A DNA stretch of 64,000 nt from Hydractinia symbiolongicarpus. Taxonomy: Eukaryota > Cnidaria > Hydrozoa > Anthoathecata > Hydractiniidae. The notes below the pieces were generated by a model. That model did no database searches and was not told the origin of the DNA. It saw nothing but the letters and a program-made list of their open reading frames with translations. Numbering within the stretch: the first letter of the stretch is position 1; each line of letters begins with the position of its first letter. The DNA is taken from NCBI RefSeq assembly GCF_029227915.1, contig NC_079880.1, positions 21,762,501 through 21,826,500 on the forward strand. The letters run 5' to 3'. Made by a program: the position numbers and the translations under genes. Positions 39,661 through 49,499 of the stretch are shown here, in pieces.

Positions 39661-39930
39661 ATGGTTGAGAACATTAGCAATACACTGGAGGAGGTGAACC
39701 TTGGGAACTATAAAGTGTTAAACAATGAACCATTACACGATATACCCAATTACATTAAAAGCATATACACTGAACTTTCACACCAAATTGAAACAAAGCA
39801 AGAGCTAATACAAACTACTGATAGTTCGTTCAACAACAAAGAAGCTAAAAATTCTAGTGACTATAGAAGAAGCTTATTGATAGTTACCAATTGGATAAGA
39901 TACTTTTGCCTTGAAATGTTGGCAACTTAA
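39661..39930 (+). pseudogene. unrecognised mobile-element coding relic
   Basis: An 89-residue open piece contains NLGNYKVLNNEPLHDIPNY, a motif-like and non-random stretch. It sits just upstream of the Mutator-like relic on the same strand. Family not recognised. Confidence 0.3.
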
Positions 39931-40099
39931 TGTGAAATTAAAATTTTTTTATACCTTCCTGATAAAGAACAAAGCACTCTTTATTACTTTAAAGCCATAT
40001 AAGGGTTAACTTAAATTCTTTATTGTTTCTTTGTATTTACTTGTCTCTTCGTCTTTTTCTGTAACTTATTTCACACCGAGTGATGCCCATAAATTCAAG

Positions 40100-41310
40100 G
40101 GGCTTGAAGACAAGATGGGAATTTTATCAGCAATAGCGAAAAATACTTAGATATTGTTTTAAAGAGTAGCTCTTGTAGAAGGTGCGAAGTCATGGATTGG
40201 AAGAAAAAAAGAGCCGAAGTAGACGCATTGGCATATATACAGTGGTATATACAGCACGAACCTGATTGTTATTTTAACCACGATGAAAGTCCTCAGGTAT
40301 TTATCACAACGCTTTTTTTAATACTGTGATGTAACAACGCCGTTTGTTTAAAATCTCAGGGTATCGATTCTTTTCTTTTACTTTTTACTTAAATAATGAT
40401 CTAAGCGTCATAACAACATTGTTTGTCTGAATGGTTACAATTACACTGTATCTTTGTTTCACACCAAAATAGTTACCAGTTTTTTTTAATGCTCCTTTTT
40501 CAGAAAATGGAGTATGAAGGGATATTAATGATGTTCAAACGATCCGTAGAATTGAATGAAGTGCAATATCGACCTGGCGACAGCTCATCATATTTTATTG
40601 TTGATAAAGCGATGCGGTATGAATCACTCTGTTTCATTGAGATTGCCGAATGCACTAATCATGTGAAGAAAAGAATCGATTCGGGTTTACGATCCATAAT
40701 AACAAACAATAAAAGTAATTGTTATTAGCTTGAAATAATTTTCTACTTGAACACAACAACAATTCTGTTATCATTAGGGAAAAAACTATCCAACGAGAAG
40801 TCTTTGAGCGAAAGAAGAAGAATAACTTGGCAAAGTGTTGTGCGATGCAAGACCTTTATGGGAGAACCATAAGAGACAATAAAGGTGACGCTAAAGCAAT
40901 GTCGAAAGGAACGTGGGCAATATTGCACTATAGTTACCAACGGGATATAACTATAGGAAAGAATGCGCATTAGCCAACATCACATCAATTTACAGACGCA
41001 ATGGTCGAAACAATGATTCCATTGTTTTCAAGGTTGGAGAGTGAATGCTTTCTTGAAAGTGCCAAAGGATATTACACGCAAAACCCCAACGAAGCTTTGA
41101 ATCACGTTATATGGAGTTTAGCCCTAAATGAACAGTTCACCTATCTTCAGAAAACTTCCTTATACATTTACCAAAACGAGTCTGGGGGAGTAATTATCGT
41201 GCGCAGGATAAACGAAAGGAAGTTCGATAAAGGAAAAAAAAGCCTGATGCATTTAAACACGAAAAAAGAGTACACCACCAATCACAACATTTCCATGCAG
41301 ATATGAATAC
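40100..41310 (+). pseudogene. Mutator-like transposase relic
   Basis: Pieces in order on the plus strand: VDALAYIQWYIQHEPDCYFN; MEYEGILMMFKRSVELNEVQ followed by RPGDSSSY (expected position of a catalytic Asp, GDSS); the helix ECTNHVKKRIDSGLRS; a segment with YGRTIRDNKGDAKAMSKGTW; and NPNEALNHVIWSLALNEQF with a catalytic-Glu-like NEALNH. This order matches metazoan Mutator-like transposases. Frameshifts and stops separate the pieces, and the interruption near 40300-40500 may be an insertion or old intron. Confidence 0.6.
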
Positions 41311-41439
41311 TCCACGAGGACAAAGAGCTAGTAGACGAACAACGGGAGGGCGTAGTACTCAATCAAGGGGTCGTTGAAGACGAAGAGCAGCGCAGATAAT
41401 AAACAATGCGTGACATTTTTATTTATAGTGTATATTTTT

Positions 41440-41610
41440 GTTTGGTTCTAAGCAGGAAAAGGAGCTGGGGAAAAGTTTAGAGGCAGACGAAACAAATGGA
41501 TTAAATGTGACATTGGAAACAGTGATTATTGGTTTCATGCCCTCTGTGCAAATGTTAAGATGACAGGTAGGACAAAAGACATACCCTTTACATGCCCAAC
41601 TCATACCGTT
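41440..41610 (+). pseudogene. PHD-finger-like fragment
   Basis: The reading WIKCDIGNSDYWFHALCANV...FTCPTHTV shows the second half of a PHD-type zinc finger (C-x2-D/G...W.H..C...C..C spacing). It lies directly after the Mutator-like relic and is probably an accessory domain of it or of the next relic. Confidence 0.4.
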
Positions 41611-41904
41611 TGAAAAGTTTTTGTTATAAGCGTTGTAAAGTTATACATGTTTGCATTTTTATTATTGTTTTATGTTATTTATGAAAAAGATACAAGATTT
41701 TACTTTCGACATATTTATCAAACGTTTTATTCTTGTCATTTATAAAAAATATACAAGATTGTACATTCGATTATAGCATCTCCACTTTGATAATAACCAT
41801 ATCTTCCAATACGCACAAGTAATTCAACGTAAAGTTGAAAACCGATAACAAATTAAAACACAGGCATTACACGCGAATTCATTATTGCCAAAAATTCAAT
41901 TGGT

Positions 41905-42616
41905 GTGCCACTAACATTTACACAGATATCAGCAATGGAAACTGGCAAAAAAAAATTTAATTCTAATAGAGGCAGCAAATATGTTGTAGGTGTTTGCAAT
42001 GTTAACTTTAAAATGAACGATGTAGTAGACACACCTATAAAGAATAAAAGAAAAAAGCGTTGGAGACTTCATTGCTACAGGCTGTGTGAAAAGGATCAAT
42101 GAAAAACAAGAAAAAAAAACAAGAAAAAAACTTTGAACTCTTCGAGAAAAAATATTCTGCGTGAATGCGTCCTCATTGATACCACAGATACCATCTGCTT
42201 AACATTCTGGGGTAATTTCATCGACAAAATTAAAGAAAAAAACTGGTACCGATTCACATCGCTAGCGATTAAAAATTATCATGGTGTAAAACTATCCACG
42301 ACACATTCCACAACAATTAAATGAGTTAAAGATAGCGCTAGTTTGAATTGGGATGATGATGTGCCCAACTTTCTTCAGCATGAACAAGTGAAGAATAAAA
42401 ATGGAGTCCATTTTGTGCTGCCCAGATATTTTGAAAATATCGGTTGCAATGTTCCTATTATGCACCAAAGATGGATGCAATAACAAAGTAGATGTGGTCT
42501 CTGGAGAAAAATTTGCAAAATCTTTTAAATGCAGCAGAAAAATCCTTCTCAGATCATGTCCCACTGGTTTCCAAGGGAAAATCGAACTCGCAAAAGATGA
42601 TTACGGTGACACATAG
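41905..42616 (+). pseudogene. RPA70-like OB-fold protein relic
   Basis: Segments include MPLTFTQISAMETGKKKFN; an OB-fold-like stretch with ECVLIDTTDTICLTFWGNFI and LAIKNYHGVKLSTTHSTTI; and, in another frame, a zinc-ribbon-like part (CTKDGCNNKVDVVSGEKF). These resemble DNA-binding domains B and C of the large subunit of replication protein A, which some eukaryotic transposons carry. Frameshifts near 42110 and 42450 show decay. Confidence 0.48.
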
Positions 42617-42779
42617 CGTTACTCCTGACATGTTGACCATTATTTTGATTGTTCAGTCGTAGAGAAATACATTAATAATAGCAACAAGCTAGACGACGTT
42701 GTGCTTATAAAAATATAAATCTTACTTACAACAACTTTAAACTTGTCCTAGTAAATAGGAAAATAATTTACAAAGAGCT

Positions 42780-42870
42780 CAACTTGTTAGGTCTTTGGAA
42801 ATAAGCTAGAGGTTGTACTTCTCTAGAGAAAATGCCTCTAAAAGCACAATTCTCCCTTTTTTCAAGGAAT
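42780..42870 (-). repeat. short hairpin-bearing repeat Q, copy 1
   Basis: On the minus strand it begins AGGGAGAATTGTGCTTTTAG and contains a 7-bp stem around AGTACAA (CTAGAGG/CCTCTAG; one change in this copy). Similar copies lie at 46575-46650 and 47960-48055. Two copies follow the LINE tail, and one interrupts the LINE protein. Confidence 0.6.
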
Positions 42871-42978
42871 TAATTAAAAATAAATAAATAAAACGGACAC
42901 AACCCATTTGATAAGATGAACAGAACTTTAATCAAGGGCAGGTAGGTTTCGACCTATATTTCAGAACCTACGTACCCT

Positions 42979-43041
42979 GGATGTCTAGCTGGGTCCCCTC
43001 GAAGAGGTCCGCGGATGGTTATCAGCAGAAACTAGACATCC
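42979..43041 (-). ncRNA. conserved 63-bp structured 3'-UTR motif, copy B
   Basis: Same arms (GGATGTCTAG/CTAGACATCC) and core as the other copies. It lies about 0.2 kb downstream of the USP stop in element sense. Confidence 0.5.
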
Positions 43042-43254
43042 CTATCTCCCTGAAGTAAACTTTAACCGCTTTCTGTTCAACTGTGATATTCCTGCTTTTT
43101 AACTCAGGTAATAAATGGAGTCGTCACTTTCCAAAGACAAGACCTAGTATTTTGACTGGGGTAATAAGTGGAGTCGTCACTCTCCAAAGACAAGACTGAG
43201 TGTAGTCAAGCCCCCTTGCTGACTCATTCCGGTTAAAATATTCTATCTCAGCTC

Positions 43255-44433
43255 TTCTAAAAAGAAAACATATGACTCGTGTCTGTTAATAAGGCGGTCA
43301 TCACAGAAAGTTACTGCTCTATCGTTGCAATGTATCCACCTGTGTACCATTTGGTCGAAGGCTATGGTTGTGTAGTGACCATTGTTTAGCCGCAATGGTT
43401 GATAATAGCCCTTAATTGAAAATTTTTACGAAATTTCACTTCTCCATCTACGGTTAAAGGTATGGAAAGGGTACCAGGGTAAGCAGTAATACGAGAGGCA
43501 ATTTTTGACACAAGGCCGTTGGCGCTGGCAAAACGTTTTAGCTGTAAAATGAGATGGGAACCACACGACACTACTTCTTTTTCAACTAGAGTAGGCATTA
43601 ATGTCTGACAACTCCTCGCTTTCGAAGAAATTATCTAAGGAAGATTGTAACATAGGGTGCACAGAAAGTTGGATGCATGGTGATATAACTTCTGAGGAGC
43701 TGGTAATATGACATGAATTGCAAGTGGTTGATGTCTTGATGCCAATACTAAAAAGACTTCCAAGAAATAGAAAGTCTAATGACAGACCAGGTAGGAGATA
43801 TTCAAGAACCACGGGGACGTCGTGCTGAGCAAAGATATTAAATGCACTTCCCTTCGCAGCTGAGATATGATGTTTCATAGCACGCAAAAAAAGGGAGGGA
43901 TCAACTGGACTTCTAGAAACAGCCAAACTTTGAAGAACACCTACAAATGCTTCGCCTAGCTTTGAGGTTGTTTTGCTGACAGAAATGGCTTCTTTAACTT
44001 TTGGAAGGTTATAAAAACATTGTAAGATGGAGTTTGCATAACATGTGTTTCCCAAGTTTTTTAGACCGCTATTCCTAAAATCAGGGTTAGATGGCAATGC
44101 GACTGTTGTTTTGGAAGACCTTGTAGCAAGTTTTTCGGGAAGTAGACGCAAAACAGAATCGTGGCGAAATGTAAACCGACCCTGTGTAAGAGCAGTTTTG
44201 CAGCCACCTAAGACGTGGGCTGTGGTGCGCACTTGCTTACCGCATAAGAAACAGGAGGTTTCAGTGCACAAAAGCCACCTTTTCAAATTACTTGGTGATG
44301 GGAGAACATCGTAGGTAGCGCCTAAACAAAAAGCAAGCAAGTTTGGGGGCATGCCCAGCAAGAAATTCCAGGAGAGATCGTTTTTATTGTAATTCTCCCA
44401 TCTGGTCCAGTACCCTTGCACTTGCAACTGCAT
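43255..44433 (-). pseudogene. LINE C-terminal CCHC region fused to ubiquitin-specific protease
   Basis: The reading opens with QVQGYWTRWENYNKNDLSW and a CX2CX8HX4C knuckle (CFLCGKQVRTTAHVLGGC), characteristic of LINEs with a restriction-like nuclease. It then passes directly into a USP fold. The Cys box is GLKNLGNTCYANSILQCFYN (catalytic Cys in NTCYAN); a middle region follows, and after a frame change near 43590 a LQLKRF-type segment. After another break comes a His box reading NGHYTTIAFDQ with a CND motif downstream. USPs remove ubiquitin from proteins. In this copy the nuclease domain between knuckle and USP has been deleted. The frame breaks and a stop near 43389 make it a pseudogene, but all USP landmarks are recognisable. 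Confidence 0.75.
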
Positions 44434-44530
44434 AATTTTTTAGATGACTTTCAGAATTGATGGGGCAGCAGGAAGACCGTCTAGATTCGTCAAGGGAACG
44501 TCATAGAACTTATCCTGAACAGCCAAAGAT

Positions 44531-45312
44531 TTATCTTGGTCTAAGGTCTTTGCATTTTGGATCAAGCAAAGCCTTACCAGCTGCAAACGGGTTTGCCCTG
44601 AACGCAAACTGCGCCTTTCTGAACCTAATCTTTTTCATTAACCGTCTCTCTGCATGACGTATCACCTTTATTTTTTCTTGCGTTTCTGCTAGCAGCCCCT
44701 GTAGATCTGACTTCTGGACACGGTCGGACAAAGTTATTACCTGCGTCACAAGACAGTTTTTTAACTGTATTAGTTTAATGGACCGCAAAGTTCTCCTATT
44801 TTTTCCAGAAAGATTTTTAAACTTTTTAGCTTCTGGATGGCCAAATGTTTTTGCACCTTCCTCATATATCGTGTCTTTGATAAGTTTCACCTTAGCTGAT
44901 AATGATTCGCTTAGGTTTAGACAACTACTTAGTCTGTTAAAAACAGCTATGTCCAAGGTAGACCAAAGAGGATCGATCATATTTTACCCCATTTTATTGG
45001 TGTTTTGATTCGCAAATCTTCAAGACATTTCTCATCAATGTGACAGGGATGGTTTGTGTGGTTTTTATCCGGAAACGCATTCGCTGTCTGAAACTTTTCA
45101 GCACCACGTTTTGAGAAGATATCCTGAAGGACGACGCTACACTTTTTCAAGGGAGGAATTTGGTCTGACTGGCAAGAATTAGCAGATCTATTTACCTCAA
45201 AATCAATATCCTTATCGCTGTAGCAGCTTTGAGGTTTTGGGTTGTTTAAACTTAGAACTACAGCGAAAGAATATGCACAGGACAAGGAACCACCCTGCGT
45301 TGCCTGGCGCAC
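44531..45312 (-). pseudogene. LINE ORF region upstream of reverse transcriptase
   Basis: Two adjacent frames (45312-44977 and 44980-44531) form one protein stretch. The N-terminal part has C/H-rich spacing, and the second part is a basic coiled helix (FGHPEAKKFKNLSGKNRRTL, KVIRHAERRLMKKIRF) ending FAFRANPFAAGKALLDPKC, where RT should begin. RT is missing: within about 100 bp the sequence resumes at the CCHC region. Confidence 0.6.
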
Positions 45313-45499
45313 AGGGCAAGGCTATAATTTTCACAGCTTCGCCACGACTGTGAGGATTCGCTAGAGACTAAGAGTGTCACTAGTCTTTCCCAGTGTCAAC
45401 CAGCTACCAAAGCATACTTTTGGATAAAAGATGTGTCCGAGTCACTAGATATGGGGATATTGAGATAAGGATTAGAAGAGGAAAAACTTTCAACAGATT

Positions 45500-46180
45500 T
45501 ATTGTACTAAACGAGATTTTCTCCATCTCTTGCAAACCTTTTCAGGTGCAAGGTTAAAATTTCGCTATTCCTCGTAATCCTTGTTTCCCTAGTGCTCTCT
45601 TGGTGCAGGGAACATTGTGGGCAAAACCATTTATTTTCATTCTCCAGATTTTCAGAAGCTGGAAACATACTAACTGACAATTGTACGCTGGAAGACTGTG
45701 GCAGTGTTAGGATGTCCTGATTTTCAACAGTGACTAAAGAACAGAGACAGGTGTTACAGCTAACTGACACCGATACTTATGTCGAGATGTTCTGAGACGC
45801 AATTACCGAGAACCCTTTCAATTCATCAAAGACAAGAAGTAACATCTCTGCCACATCTTGCTGAGAATTGTATTGGAAAGTTGTATTACCAGAAGAGTGT
45901 ATCTTACGTTCTAGGGCCTTGAGAAAGTTTGAAGGATCAACGGGGGTCAAAGAACGGTTTAACATGGTCATGTTAAGAGCATTCGGCGTCATAATTGGTG
46001 ACAAACGGGATGACTCCGAAGCACTCTGGGACCATAGGGATGGAATAGTACTTAGTGCTTGCAAAATAACATTAGCATAGCACGTATTGCCTTTGTTGAC
46101 AAAACCTGCATTTATAAAAATTGTCTTTATTTTGGCACTAGTTTTGTTACGGTTGATTTTTAGAGAGACCGGAGTGCGTG
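45500..46180 (-). pseudogene. ubiquitin-specific protease domain of LINE copy D
   Basis: The Cys box GFVNKGNTCYANVILQAL (about 46107-46060) is followed by a typical USP helix (FLKALERKIHSSGNTTFQYN with QQDVAEMLL). After a stop near 45780 comes the zinc-ribbon fingers segment (SCNTCLCSLVTVEN, then WFCPQCSLHQEST) and the LTLHLKRFARDGE strand. The C-terminal His box is absent. The USP follows the LINE C-terminus (CVWIARGQQTG) in the same orientation about 0.1 kb downstream. Confidence 0.72.
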
Positions 46181-46285
46181 GACCTGATTACCGACCCTTG
46201 GGCATTTCTTTTACTGAAGCTGGATTACTTTGACGAGATGCAACAGAGTTGGGTGGAAGAGTCTTTCTCGTTCCGGGTGCCTTAA

Positions 46286-47620
46286 TTAAGGAGTCTTGAG
46301 ACCAGTCTGTTGACCCCGAGCAATCCATACACAGAAAGAAGGTGTAATACAGATTTTACCAAGGTTTTTTGCAGTGGAATATGCCATTTTGTTGGAAAAA
46401 CCCAGCCTTTTCAGACACGCCGTGGTTGTTCTTGCGCAATAACCTCTTGCCTCTACTTCTACAGCAAAGAAATCAACTTGCCAACCACTGGACAGAATTA
46501 CGTCAACCAAGCAGGAATATTTAGTGACTTGGTGGAGGGCCAATAGTTTGCATTTTCCTGGCAAGGGCAAGTAAAGAAAATAAGGAAACAAGCTAGAGGT
46601 TGTACTCCTCTAGAGAATATGCCTCTAAAAGCACAATTCTCCCTTTTTAATTATAACTCGTTTAAGCTTATTTGAAAATATAACTATATCAGGTCTTAGT
46701 TGTGACACAGCAATGTGGCCTGGAATAACAAAGTTTTGACTAGTGTCGGCAACAACTATCCAACCGTTGGTGAGATGCAATATAGCTGTAACCTTTGTCT
46801 TTGATTTGGGAATAACATAAGCACCTGCCTTAACAAAATTCATAGAAATACATTTCCTAGAGATGGTAGGTGGAAGTGCTGACAGGAATTGTTTTAAAGT
46901 GTCAACCAAGTGCACTAGCACCGGATCGTGCCTAAACGTATATCTTCCCTGAACTAGAGCTATTTTACATGCACCCAAAATGTGAGCAGAGGTGCAGATT
47001 TCTTTGTGGCACAAAAAACAAGATGATTCAGTAATTATCTTCCAACGTTTTAGATTGTTTGGGGATGGTAAGACATCATATGTAGACTGGAGACAGAAAG
47101 ATAAAAGGTTTGGCGGGGTAGCTAGTATGTCTTTCCAGGAAAGATCGAATTTAACATAGTTCTCCCACCTAGTCCACTGACCTTGGACTTGAAGCTGCAA
47201 TGCTCTGGAAAGGTAACTTTCTTCTTCAATTTTCTTTGATGTTTCGGAAACCAATTTCCTATACCCATAGGTGTCTTTGGGTGGTATAACGTCTCTTTTT
47301 GTAACTCCAATTCCGGCCTTTCCATATTGGATGGGACCTCTCATCGCTTTGTAATTTAATTCACTTACAACCGTGCCCACTGCCTCGTTCGCTCGCCAGG
47401 TACCAGCCTTTACAGTGGGATTAAGTGCAGACAGAATGGGATCTTTCGAATGGCGCAATAGTAGGTGACCGCTGATTTTTGCAGATTTTAATATGGAAGT
47501 GAGACTTTTTATGGGTAAAGGACGTGGGGATGGTTCGGCATTTAAGCTTATGTTGGTAATGGAGTGGTGCAAATTTAACCATTTTCTAAAACTTGAGACT
47601 TTTTTGTTCAATGCGGGCAA
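46286..47620 (-). pseudogene. LINE CCHC and restriction-like endonuclease C-terminal region
   Basis: A 331-residue frame (47620-46625) contains QGQWTRWENYVKFDLSWKDI, a CX2CX8HX4C knuckle (CFLCHKEICTSAHILGAC), GRYTFRHDPVL, and a nuclease-like motif GHIAVSQLRPDIVIF...RVII, the first part of the PD-(D/E)XK site in early-branching LINEs of the R2/NeSL type. There it is broken by repeat Q (46575-46650). The reading resumes with TCPCQENANYW and, after a frameshift, CLVDVILSSGWQVDFFAVEV...CLKRLGF, the typical domain end. These LINEs cut target DNA with this nuclease and prime on the nick. Confidence 0.75.
46575..46650 (-). repeat. repeat Q inserted in LINE nuclease domain
   Basis: The reading frame jumps from KRVII to TCPCQENANYW across about 75 bp that match the Q copies at 42780-42870 and 47960-48055 (AGGGAGAATTGTGCTTTTAG and the CTAGAGG/CCTCTAG stem). 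The interruption is therefore an insertion of a short element. Confidence 0.6.
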
Positions 47621-47959
47621 GAATTTTGTTTTATCATCACTGTGCCAAATATAACAATCACAAAGATATTATAATAAAAACTTTGGTTAAAAGTAATCAA
47701 CAGTTGGCAAGTAAAGTGAAAATACTTAACAACAAAATGAAAAAGTTGGAAAAAGATTGTACGTGTAATGCTCCTATCGATCAAAAAATTTTAACATCAG
47801 ATAAAAATGTACTTTTTCTTACTGGTTTAAAATCAAAAAACTTGTTTGACAAGCTATTCAATTACATCAAACCAAACGTCCGGCGAAAGTAGAGAGGGGC
47901 TTCTGTCAACACAGCCATTGTTCGTAAATACGAAAATAATTTACAAAGAGGTGGCAAGC

Positions 47960-48240
47960 CACCACAATGATGAACTCAACCTGTTAGGTCTTTGGAAATA
48001 AGCTAGAGGTTGTACTCCTCTAGAGAAAATGCCTCTAAAAGCACAATTCTCCCTTTCACAAGGATTTAATTAAAAAATATAAAAAAATAAAAAGGACACA
48101 GCACATTTGAAAAGATGAACAGAATTTTAACCAAGGCCAGGTAGGTTTCGACCCATATTTCTGAACCTAAGTACCCTGGATGTCTAGCTGGGTCACCTCG
48201 AAGAGGTCCGCGGACGGTCATCAGCAGAAACTAGACATCC
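47960..48240 (-). mobile_element. USP-LINE 3' end (copy C) followed by repeat Q
   Basis: Minus-sense order is: the 63-bp structured motif (48178-48240), GTCGAAACCTACCTGG, an A/T-rich tail, then Q (47960-48055). This matches copy B's 3' end nearly base for base. No coding part of copy C remains, so it is an extreme 5' trunc­ation or a solo 3' end. Confidence 0.68.
48178..48240 (-). ncRNA. conserved 63-bp structured 3'-UTR motif, copy C
   Basis: Same 10-bp closing arms as the other copies. The inner hairpin ACCTC-GAA-GAGGT (plus strand) is perfect here. Confidence 0.5.
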
Positions 48241-48333
48241 CTATCTTCCTAAAGTAAACTTTGACCATTTTCTGTTTAATCACCAAAAAAAATTGGTCCA
48301 CAGTCAAAGCTGTCTGCAGGAGAAGAATTTTTA

Positions 48334-49028
48334 ATGTGTCTATTAAAAATTAGGCTTGGACTTTTAGATGCAGATCTTGCAAATCAATTTAATGTGTATT
48401 TGACATTATGTGGCAGAATTTTTTCCACTTGGATCAAAGCTATTCCAGCAGCTTTATGTTTTGTATTTGTTCCTGACATGGGTCACATCACTGCTTCACG
48501 ACCCAATAAGTTTAAAAATTTTCCAAAGTTGCATACTATCGCTGATGCAAGAGAGATATACATCCAAACACCCAAAAACCACCAAGCTCAACGTATAACC
48601 ATAATACCGTCAAAGTACTTATAGCCATAACACCAAATGGGTTTATAGCATTCACTTCAGAAGCTTATGGTGGTATTGTGTCAGATAAGGCAATCTCGTT
48701 AGCATCAGGTTACTTAGATTCAATCGAGCCCTATACTGAAATCATGGTTGATAAGGGATTTAACATCATTGAAGAATGCGCAGCATGATTTATTCATGTT
48801 CTTGTTTCTCCTGGAAAGTGTGGACAATCTCAAATGTTGACAAAAGACGTAAAGAAAACAAATGAAGTAGCGAAACTACACATATTAGTCGAACAAGTAA
48901 TACAACGTTTTAAAACATTTCATATCATTGGAAAAGAAATGACTATCAACCTTACTCATCATATTGATGACCTTATTATCATATGTGCTGTCCTAACAAA
49001 CTTACAACTTCCAATATATAAAACATAG
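48334..49028 (+). pseudogene. ISL2EU/IS4EU-type DDE transposase fragment
   Basis: The reading contains KLHTIADAREIYIQTPKNHQ, an ITPNGFIAFTSEAYGGIVSD segment, the second catalytic region EIMVDKGFNII and, after an in-frame TGA near 48786, the C-terminal block with VAKLHILVEQVIQRFKTFHI and LTNLQLPIY. This is the DDE_Tnp_4 pattern of Harbinger-related ISL2EU/IS4EU transposons. The N-terminal half is missing and one frameshift (near 48600) is present. Confidence 0.72.
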
Positions 49029-49032
49029 TTAT

Positions 49033-49460
49033 TTAAGTGTGTATTATTGTATAGGTGATATATATACTTGTGATGTTTCGGCACCATTCACAAATCCATC
49101 GATCGAAATTGCTGTATCTGTAACATTTTCCCTGTTTATAATCACTTTGCAGTCTCTTAATGAAGTCTGGTTGAGTTAATACTATGTAATGTGCAATATC
49201 GACATAATCAACAGATGGCCAACTTAAAATCCCGTCCTCTGTGTCGCTACACTTTTCCTTCACCCAATTATCTTTTAGCGCAAGAGGATCCGAGATGACT
49301 TTGTCTTTTACAATTATTTTTTGTAGTGTATTCCTCTAATACGGACCTTTCGCGGGTTTCCAGTACGGGGTCGACTTCAACTTGTTCACAATAAGCTGCG
49401 TAAGCCCTGTATGTAGTAGAGACATAAGATATAGGAACATTGTAAAGCAATGAACTTTTT
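49033..49460 (-). pseudogene. unrecognised coding relic
   Basis: Two minus-strand pieces (49450-49268 and 49263-49033) read as one protein across frame changes: NVPISYVSTTYRAYAAYCEQ, RSVLEEYTTKN, and SWPSVDYVDIAHYIVLTQPD. Composition and continuity look like genuine protein, and it resembles N-terminal parts of multi-domain transposon proteins seen in cnidarians. No family is assigned. Confidence 0.32.
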
Positions 49461-49499
49461 TAAAACTCTTTAACAAATGTATACTTTGCTGCTAAATCA

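Larger units (their letters stand above)
42880..45312 (-). mobile_element. USP-bearing non-LTR retrotransposon, copy B
   Basis: On the minus strand the copy runs from the N-terminal region (45312-44531: IKTPIKWGKI, DPLWSTLDIAVFNRL and a basic helix ending FRKAQFAFRANPFAAGKALL, the usual lead-in to RT in this LINE group), across an internal deletion of the whole RT, to the CCHC region (from 44433) and a ubiquitin-specific protease. Then follows a 3' UTR with two tandem GGAGAGTGACGACTCC-type hairpins (43105-43205), the 63-bp structured motif (42979-43041) and an A/T-rich tail. Confidence 0.75.
45490..47620 (-). mobile_element. USP-bearing non-LTR retrotransposon, copy D
   Basis: Starting after the RT, the minus strand encodes a linker, the CCHC knuckle, a restriction-like nuclease region, a C-terminal LINE domain and then the first two thirds of a USP. 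It ends without the USP His box near 45400 and is followed at once by copy B in the same orientation. A 75-bp copy of repeat Q interrupts the nuclease region. The RT itself and the 5' end are missing. Confidence 0.75.
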
